DNA of 5,461 nucleotides, from contig CAIWKU010000400.1 of the NCBI GenBank assembly GCA_903913355.1, positions 1-5,461 on the forward strand, in the 5' to 3' direction. Made by a program: the position numbers and the translations under genes. The notes below the pieces were generated by a model, which ran no database searches, had not been told where the DNA came from, and saw only the letters and a list, made by a program, of their open reading frames with translations. Of this stretch, positions 1-5,461 are shown in pieces. How positions within the stretch are numbered: the stretch's first letter is position 1; each line of letters begins with the position of its first letter. Origin of the DNA: an uncultured Bacteroidota bacterium (GTDB lineage Bacteria > Bacteroidota > Bacteroidia > Chitinophagales > Chitinophagaceae).

Positions 1-18
1 GGGGGGGAGGGAGGGAGG
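1..18 (+). other. G-run with G-quadruplex pattern inside pbpC
   Basis: The plus strand reads as a run of seven G, then GGG, GGG and GG, each separated by a single A. Splitting the G7 gives four runs of three G with one-base loops, which fits the canonical intramolecular G-quadruplex pattern. It lies on the template strand of pbpC and encodes the proline-rich PPSLPP segment between the two enzymatic domains. It touches the window edge, so the run may be longer. The pattern is certain; any structural or regulatory role is speculative, and a sequencing or assembly artefact at the edge is possible. Confidence 0.45.
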
Positions 19-795
19 AATGGGTTCAAGTTTGGCCAATTGACAGGTAGAAGCATCAATGATTTTAGTGGACAAAAGTTTGTCCAGCAATTCATTTCTC
101 TTTCTTAACAATACAGCACTATTTTTTCCGGGATGTACCAATGAGGGTGAATTGGGTAAAACAGCGAGTGCCGCCATTTCTCCCCAGGATAATTGAAAAG
201 AACTTCTTCCAAAATAACGCCAGGCAGCGGCATCCAGTCCCACAACATTACTTCCAAAAGGTGCGTTCGACGCATACAAGGCAAGTATGGTTTTTTTAGT
301 GTATGTACACTCCAATCTAAGTGCCAGTATGCTTTCAGTGAGTTTATTAAAAACAGTTCGTTTATTATTTTGTTTATACAACCTGATTAGCTGCATAGTA
401 ATTGTACTGCCACCGCTGACTGTTTTTGACCTGCCTGCGTTTTGCCTGAGTGCGCGAAAAATTGCGATCGGGTCGATCCCCGGGTGATAAAAAAATCGTT
501 TGTCTTCAAAACTAGTAATGCAACTGACAAATTTTTCAGGCACATGACTGTTATAAGGGAATCGCCATTGCCCATCCTCTGCAATAGATGCATTCAGCAG
601 GTTGCCATCTTTATCTGTAATTACAAAACTGGTGGGTGCATGGAAAAGACGGGAAGGGATTGATAGCCAGAATATCATCAGCAAAAGCAATACCAGAACT
701 GTGGTCAGCTTTTTTGCAAAGGATAGATTCCTAAAATATTGACCGATTACTAAAAGTTTGTCTTTCACATACTTCAATTTCATAAATTTCTTCAT
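1..795 (-). CDS. pbpC: Penicillin-binding protein 1C, N-terminal anchor and glycosyltransferase domain (3' partial)
   Basis: PbpC is an inner-membrane, bifunctional peptidoglycan synthase: a GT51 domain polymerises lipid II and a transpeptidase domain, not visible here, binds penicillin. The 265 visible codons have no internal stop. A basic N-terminus is followed by one hydrophobic anchor at about residues 31-48. The GT51 domain then shows SFEDKRFFYHPGID (96-108, catalytic Glu97), SGGSTITMQ (127-135), a Glu at 154 in the third motif (NKLTE), and KKTILALYASNAPFG (167-181) followed by GLDAAAWRYFG. The last visible residues (EPIPPSLPP) match the proline-rich stretch that usually precedes the transpeptidase domain. 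The family is usually near 770-800 residues, so about a third is present. The ATG at 795..793 overlaps the upstream stop; an ATG four codons later (783..781) is an alternative start. PBP1C is preferred over PBP1A/1B because of the GGSTITMQ and APFG forms and the macroglobulin neighbour. Confidence 0.95.
   Translation of the reverse strand, partial: MKKFMKLKYVKDKLLVIGQYFRNLSFAKKLTTVLVLLLLMIFWLSIPSRLFHAPTSFVITDKDGNLLNASIAEDGQWRFPYNSHVPEKFVSCITSFEDKRFFYHPGIDPIAIFRALRQNAGRSKTVSGGSTITMQLIRLYKQNNKRTVFNKLTESILALRLECTYTKKTILALYASNAPFGSNVVGLDAAAWRYFGRSSFQLSWGEMAALAVLPNSPSLVHPGKNSAVLLRKRNELLDKLLSTKIIDASTCQLAKLEPIPPSLPP
792..795 (-). promoter_or_regulatory. ATGA stop/start overlap coupling the macroglobulin and pbpC
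   Basis: The TGA of the macroglobulin gene (794..792) shares bases with the ATG of pbpC (795..793). No clear AAGGAGG-like Shine-Dalgarno sequence lies in the bases just upstream (GTTGAGTAGTGGA); this is not unusual if the host is Bacteroidota, where such sites are often weak. The overlap suggests that ribosomes finishing the first gene restart on the second, so the two proteins would be made together from one mRNA. Coupling is inferred from the arrangement; the overlap itself is read directly. Confidence 0.8.
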
Positions 796-3700
796 TCCAC
801 TACTTCAACCCATTTTCCACTGGTACCCCCACTGATCCCATTGTTATACATGGCTTCGCAATAAACGCCGGGCCAGTAATATTTACCTGCATAAGCCGCA
901 TTTAACTGTACATAGTAAGTAAGGGTTTCACCCTGCCTGATACCAAAGAAATGGTATACCCTATCATCTTTAATATCCATATAATCGCTTCGGGATGACT
1001 TGAATGCGCCTTCACTATTGTATAAACGGGTATTTAAAATTTCCCAACCACTCGGGAAAATCTGCGTAAGTGCCATTTGATTATACGCTCCTCTGTTACC
1101 TGTGTTTTTGATAACAACTTTGGCAACAAAATCTGTTCCTTGTTTTAGTTTGCTGATTTCAATAGGCTCGCCCTTGGTATTGGTATACGCAACAGATACC
1201 TGCAGTATGGCCGGATTGTTATTAATCGCAACAGGCTGAGAAATCAAAGGTTTGCCTTCGTTGATAACACGCACATAAATCACATTACTACCATTATTTT
1301 TTAACTGTATCGCAGCTTTCCCATTTTGAAACTGTACTTTTTGTTGTGCAAGTGAACTATTGCTGTTTACTGTAATAGTCTGGTTATTGGATTTACCGGT
1401 AATTTCAATCTTTTTATTGTTTTTATTGGATCCGGAAAATTTTGAGATGGCAATCAGGCTATACGCCGTAGTTTGTGTACTATACCATGTTTCCTGTGAT
1501 AATTTGAAAGCAATATCCCTAACCAGTTGTTCCGCATCTGCAGAACGGTTAAGTATTGTCAACGTTTCCAATGCCATGGCCTGGTCTCTGAGATCACTGC
1601 CATAACTTAATCCCCAACTGGTTCTAATAGGGAAATTGGTAGAAAGGCCACTGATCAATTGCAGGGCAATTTGAGTTTGACCAGCCAATGCATAAGCAGC
1701 TGATAATCTCCATTTTGCTTCCTGCGATAAGAACTTAAGTTCTTTCAGCCTGTTCATGGCACCAATTTCTGGTGAATTGGCCAGGGCAAGCAGGTAGAGT
1801 CGATATGCCTGAATCAAATCTGAACCGTACCAGGGTACAGAGGGAGACGTCCAGGCAATCGCTTTTTCTTTAGCGTAGGCCCGCCATTGTTGTAATAGGT
1901 TATTGGGTATTGTATACCCCCGGGCAGAAGCTTCCAGTAAAAAATTTCCGGCATAGTTGCTTCCCCAATCATCACTTTTTTCTCCTTCCGGCCAGTAACT
2001 GAATCCCCCATCTTCCAATTGAAAATTTTGCAGCTTACCAATGGCTTGACGAATATTTTTTTGTATTTCGGCTTGCTCATCACTGTTCAATTCCATCAGG
2101 TCATTCAGCACCAATTGTGGGAAAACAGCTGAAACAGTTTGCTCGATACACCCATAGGGATATCGTATCAGATAATTCAATCTTTTCTGCAGATTAATAG
2201 CAGGGATAGAAGACATTTCTATTGTGGCTTTGCTACTCATTGCATCGCCAATGCTGGTAATGTTTCCAGTATAGGTTTCTCCCGGCTTCAGACTGATCTC
2301 AGTAACCTGTGTAATGGGTGGATTGGGGTTACGGACTTCCATCTCCACTTCTGAAGAAGATTGTTCTTTTCCTGCCGCTGCCACCACATTAATTTTAGCT
2401 ATACCTGTTCCTGTTTTTACTTTGCCTGATAAAAAAATCGTTTGTTCACCAGCTGTAGTAAAGGTTAATTCAGGAGATGAAGAAATATCGACTAACGCAT
2501 TCGATTGGGCAGAAATCTTTACAGTTTTTACAGAATTGTCGGTTGTAATAACAGTAACTGGCAACCTGAATTCTTCATTGGGAGCCAAAACCCTTGGGAG
2601 CGTGGTATAGAGAATGACCGGCTTTTTAACTGCAACTGCTTTTTCTGCAATGCCATAAGCACCATTGTTTGCAGCAATTACCATAGCACGTACACTACCC
2701 ATATAAGAAGGCAGGGTAAAATTATGGGTTTGGTTTGCCCCTGAAGACCTGAATGGCCCCATAAATTTCACAACGGGTTTAAAACGGTTGGCCTTTCTGT
2801 TTTTGGCAGAATTTATGTTTTCTGCATCCCCACCAATGGTTAGAATTCTTTCCAGTTCTCCACCCCAGGCGCCAATTACATAATCGTATACATCCCAGCT
2901 TTTAATACCCAGCGCTTCTTTGGCATAAAACGCATCATACGGATTAGGTGTCTTGAACCTGGTCAGGTCTAACAAGCCTTCATCAACAATGGCAATCACA
3001 TAACTAAATGCCTTTCCGTTTTCTTCCCCAACTGTTATGCTGGTATTTTGTTCAGGCTTAATAACATCAGCAATCCGGATAGTGGGTTTGAGGATGGTCT
3101 CTTTATTTTCAATAGTTACCGGTATCACTCCATACATCCGAATAGGGAGATCGTTTACGGTTTGTGCATGGGGTTGTAATAGACTGATATTGACATAAAC
3201 ATTCGGGCTCATTTCCTTTTCCGCCTTGAAACTGAATTTGGTTTCACCCTGTTGGGTTTTTATCCAAAATGTTTTGATCACTTTACTGCCGTTTTCAATG
3301 CTTACCAACGCACGCCCGTTTTTACCAGAAGGAATGGTCAGTTTTACCTCTTCTCCCACATTGTATTTTGTTTTCTCTGAGCCTACCGCCAGCATGGCAG
3401 CAGCACTGGCATCATAATTATCCGATCTCCTTTGCCAGCTGTCATCATCCACATAAAATACTTTACCAGCGCTATGTCCGCTTCTCTTATCCTTTACAAT
3501 AATCAGGTAACGTCCGTATTCGCTTTCTTTAAATGGATAGTTAAATACTCCTTTACCATTCACCAGTCTGATTGTTTCTTTTTTTAAGAGTCTATTGTAT
3601 TCGCTTTCTGAAAAATTGCTGATAGAATTGGTATTATCCCACCACCAGCGCCAGCGTATTTTATATACTTCAACATCCAAATCAGAATTTCCCTTGAGTA

Positions 3701-5461
3701 GTTCACCACTGGTAGTAACATTCGCGATAATAAATGATTGGGTTTTGTTATTGGCTATATACCCCCATTTTTTGTCGCCTTCCGGAATTTTTATACCTGC
3801 ATAACTTGCATAAGGATGATAAGGCATTGAAAAATTGTCGATACTGAAGCTGCCACCCGGTTCAAATACTTTTACTGTCAAATTAGCCAATAAAACCCCA
3901 GGGGCATCTTGAACCGAATCGATAAATGGATTTACCTGAGCCGTACCATTTGCGCCAAGACTTCCGTCAAAAATAGTTTTTGAAATCGTGTTAAATTCTG
4001 CAGTCGGGTTATCGAAAACATAGTCTTTAAGTCCATCGAACTGTGTGGCTTTTTTGTACAATTGAACATCTACCCTGGCTTTCAGGTTTTGCGCAATTGT
4101 ACCAAATAACCATTTGGCGGAAAGAATGCCGTTGGTATTATTATTTTTACCTAAGGCTGTCTGGCCGCCAAAATTGAGGTCAATTTTCAGCCGGTTGGGC
4201 ATGATGGTTTCAATTTTGATCTGCTTTTCAAAAACTGAACCACCGAGTTTCACCCTGCATAACCAATTTCCTGTAGGAGCAGCGGCATCAGTTGCCGTTC
4301 TAAAAATATTGAAACCGTCGCTGCTGTTTTTGGCAAGGATTTTTTTGTAGAGTTGCCCTTTTGGCGAAATCAAGTCCAATTCCAATGGATGGCCAGCCGG
4401 AAGTTTTTTGTCTTTGTCTTCGATGATACATCCAAGAAACAAACTGTCTCCCGGGCGCCACACCCCTCTCTCTCCAAAGATGAACCCTTTGATACCATTT
4501 TTTACATCCGCCCCACTTACTTCAAAATGAGATAAAGGCAGAGAATTACCATCATCCAGTTTTAAATAACTTTTTTCGCTTCCTTTTTTAGCTACCAACA
4601 GAAATGGTTTTCTCTTAGCATCAACTTGTGCAAAACCATCTGTATTGGTTTTAGCAGTTCCTATGATTTGTTGCTGATAATCCAATACCTGTAGTTCCAC
4701 ATCGGTCAGCGATTCTGTGTTAATCAGGTTATTGGCAAACACTAACACTTTATTATCATTGCTTAGTTTGGCGGTTAAGCCGATATTGGTAGAAAGGATA
4801 TTTCTGGAGGCAAATTTTTCCCTGGTATAATAGGATTTGAAACAGGGGTTATCTTTTTGGCTCCAGTTATATCCATAAGGATAGTAGCTATTATATCTTT
4901 TCCAAAAATCATTGTCTTCATCGCTTACTTCTCCACTATCATACTCATACTCTTCGCCATCGTCTTCTGCTTTTACACCCTCAATCCCTCCTCTGCACAC
5001 AGAAAGCGAGTATTCGGGTCTGAACCCGATATTTACCCGGTAAATCGCACCGGGTTCGGTTTTGATGTATTTATCCAGGTCAAGCGCAAACCGATTTTGT
5101 TTGTGAAGGTCCAGGCTTCTGTCCTCATCCAGTTTAACGGTTGCCTGTGCCATTGGCTTGGCTACCCTTCTCAACTGCTCTTCACCATCTAAAGAATTAT
5201 ACTGTAAAAACTGTGGAATATTATTTTCATATATTTTGATAATACTTACATCTACCGCTTTCAGGTTAGTTGCTTCAAAAGGCAAAACAATCTTGCCTCC
5301 GCTATTGGGAAGTATGATGCCCCGACCATGTATTTTAACAGAGGGTAGGTTATTTTCAAAAAAAAGATTTCCGTTAAATGGCTGTGTTGTTTTGTTGCCA
5401 TATACATTCTGGATACCCGGGTTAATACTAACCGAATAAGTCCCATCCAGTTTATCTGAAC
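792..5461 (-). CDS. Bacterial alpha-2-macroglobulin family protease trap with intact thioester (5' partial)
   Basis: This protein is expected to trap attacking proteases in the periplasm: cleavage of a bait segment triggers a conformational change and exposes a thioester that links covalently to the protease. E. coli YfhM is the model relative. About 1555 codons are visible, numbered here from 5459..5457, and the frame stays open to the right edge, so the start, signal peptide and any lipobox are missing. The TTG at 5285 is only the first start-like codon, because conserved-looking sequence (GRGIILPNSGGKIVLPFEA) runs across it. Visible parts are: macroglobulin-like beta domains; an acidic, Tyr-rich insert at about 163-203; the MG2-type GERGVWRPGD at 329-338; a WRWWWD segment near 603-608; a bait-region domain at about 683-838; the A2M domain from about 892; the thioester YPYGCIEQ with Cys1104 and Gln1107; the helical thioester domain to about 1343; and a C-terminal beta domain ending WVEVVE. 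It overlaps pbpC by four bases. The family call is very secure; domain borders are approximate. Confidence 0.96.
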   Translation of the reverse strand, partial: SDKLDGTYSVSINPGIQNVYGNKTTQPFNGNLFFENNLPSVKIHGRGIILPNSGGKIVLPFEATNLKAVDVSIIKIYENNIPQFLQYNSLDGEEQLRRVAKPMAQATVKLDEDRSLDLHKQNRFALDLDKYIKTEPGAIYRVNIGFRPEYSLSVCRGGIEGVKAEDDGEEYEYDSGEVSDEDNDFWKRYNSYYPYGYNWSQKDNPCFKSYYTREKFASRNILSTNIGLTAKLSNDNKVLVFANNLINTESLTDVELQVLDYQQQIIGTAKTNTDGFAQVDAKRKPFLLVAKKGSEKSYLKLDDGNSLPLSHFEVSGADVKNGIKGFIFGERGVWRPGDSLFLGCIIEDKDKKLPAGHPLELDLISPKGQLYKKILAKNSSDGFNIFRTATDAAAPTGNWLCRVKLGGSVFEKQIKIETIMPNRLKIDLNFGGQTALGKNNNTNGILSAKWLFGTIAQNLKARVDVQLYKKATQFDGLKDYVFDNPTAEFNTISKTIFDGSLGANGTAQVNPFIDSVQDAPGVLLANLTVKVFEPGGSFSIDNFSMPYHPYASYAGIKIPEGDKKWGYIANNKTQSFIIANVTTSGELLKGNSDLDVEVYKIRWRWWWDNTNSISNFSESEYNRLLKKETIRLVNGKGVFNYPFKESEYGRYLIIVKDKRSGHSAGKVFYVDDDSWQRRSDNYDASAAAMLAVGSEKTKYNVGEEVKLTIPSGKNGRALVSIENGSKVIKTFWIKTQQGETKFSFKAEKEMSPNVYVNISLLQPHAQTVNDLPIRMYGVIPVTIENKETILKPTIRIADVIKPEQNTSITVGEENGKAFSYVIAIVDEGLLDLTRFKTPNPYDAFYAKEALGIKSWDVYDYVIGAWGGELERILTIGGDAENINSAKNRKANRFKPVVKFMGPFRSSGANQTHNFTLPSYMGSVRAMVIAANNGAYGIAEKAVAVKKPVILYTTLPRVLAPNEEFRLPVTVITTDNSVKTVKISAQSNALVDISSSPELTFTTAGEQTIFLSGKVKTGTGIAKINVVAAAGKEQSSSEVEMEVRNPNPPITQVTEISLKPGETYTGNITSIGDAMSSKATIEMSSIPAINLQKRLNYLIRYPYGCIEQTVSAVFPQLVLNDLMELNSDEQAEIQKNIRQAIGKLQNFQLEDGGFSYWPEGEKSDDWGSNYAGNFLLEASARGYTIPNNLLQQWRAYAKEKAIAWTSPSVPWYGSDLIQAYRLYLLALANSPEIGAMNRLKELKFLSQEAKWRLSAAYALAGQTQIALQLISGLSTNFPIRTSWGLSYGSDLRDQAMALETLTILNRSADAEQLVRDIAFKLSQETWYSTQTTAYSLIAISKFSGSNKNNKKIEITGKSNNQTITVNSNSSLAQQKVQFQNGKAAIQLKNNGSNVIYVRVINEGKPLISQPVAINNNPAILQVSVAYTNTKGEPIEISKLKQGTDFVAKVVIKNTGNRGAYNQMALTQIFPSGWEILNTRLYNSEGAFKSSRSDYMDIKDDRVYHFFGIRQGETLTYYVQLNAAYAGKYYWPGVYCEAMYNNGISGGTSGKWVEVVE
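2139..2150 (-). other. Thioester motif CIEQ of the alpha-2-macroglobulin
   Basis: The codons TGT ATC GAG CAA encode Cys-Ile-Glu-Gln within YPYGCIEQT, matching the CxEQ signature in which the Cys thiol and Gln side chain form the internal thioester. Both reactive residues are present, so this is a thioester-bearing member and not one of the paralogues that lack the Cys. A Tyr four residues before the Cys sits where a thioester-shielding Tyr has been described in the Salmonella protein. About 450 residues follow the motif, similar to the tail length in E. coli YfhM. Confidence 0.93.

Noticed and set aside
387..593. Minus-strand 68-codon open frame
   Set aside because: It lies entirely inside the GT51 domain of pbpC in another frame; the overlapping pbpC frame carries all the conserved motifs.
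1..660. Plus-strand small open frames at 193..390, 287..487 and 442..663
   Set aside because: All are antisense to the intact pbpC frame, overlap each other, and show no domain or initiation signal.
1814..2083. Minus-strand 89-codon open frame within the macroglobulin gene
   Set aside because: It is an out-of-frame shadow of the thioester domain, with no recognisable domain or start context.
2314..2610. Plus-strand 98-codon open frame
   Set aside because: It is antisense to well-conserved macroglobulin sequence and resembles no known protein.
3636..3656. Tryptophan-rich run RWRWWWD, considered as a possible antimicrobial-like or low-complexity oddity
   Set aside because: It sits in a macroglobulin-like domain and I recall similar WRWWWD segments in Bacteroidota relatives, so it is probably a family feature.
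4857..5192. Plus-strand 111-codon open frame with a hydrophobic N-terminal part
   Set aside because: It is antisense to the acidic, Tyr-rich part of the macroglobulin; the hydrophobic look comes from the complement of Asp/Glu/Tyr codons, not from a real membrane protein.
5283..5285. TTG as the start codon of the macroglobulin
   Set aside because: The open frame and domain-like sequence continue upstream to the window edge, and no export signal follows the TTG.

Overview
The window holds two adjacent protein genes, both on the minus strand and both cut by a window edge. Reading in the direction of transcription (right to left), the first is a large bacterial alpha-2-macroglobulin, open from the right edge to a TGA stop at 794..792. 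The second is the start of a bifunctional penicillin-binding protein of the PBP1C (PbpC) type, from an ATG at 795..793 to the left edge. The stop and start overlap as ATGA, so the two genes are almost certainly co-transcribed. There is no intergenic DNA, and no RNA gene, mobile element, CRISPR array, promoter or terminator that I can support.

The organism is most likely a member of the Bacteroidota, plausibly close to Chitinophagaceae. This is inferred from protein style: the ENNIPQFLQ segment near the visible N-terminus, the acidic/tyrosine-rich insert, the WRWWWD segment, and a PbpC with YASNAPFG instead of the proteobacterial YLNRAPFG. The DNA is moderately AT-rich by eye. No taxonomic search was possible.

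The pairing has a known functional logic. Bacterial alpha-2-macroglobulins are periplasmic or lipid-anchored protease traps that use a reactive thioester. PbpC polymerises and crosslinks peptidoglycan. The accepted model is that the trap neutralises foreign proteases entering through a damaged outer envelope while PbpC repairs the wall. Here the thioester motif (CIEQ) and the visible PbpC glycosyltransferase motifs are intact, so both proteins look functional as far as they can be read.

I do not see a previously undescribed system. The points most worth checking are the translational coupling of the pair, a G-quadruplex-type G-run at the left edge inside pbpC, the lineage-specific acidic insert in the macroglobulin, an Asn in the thioester domain where I recall His in relatives, and the fact that the real start of the macroglobulin lies outside the window.
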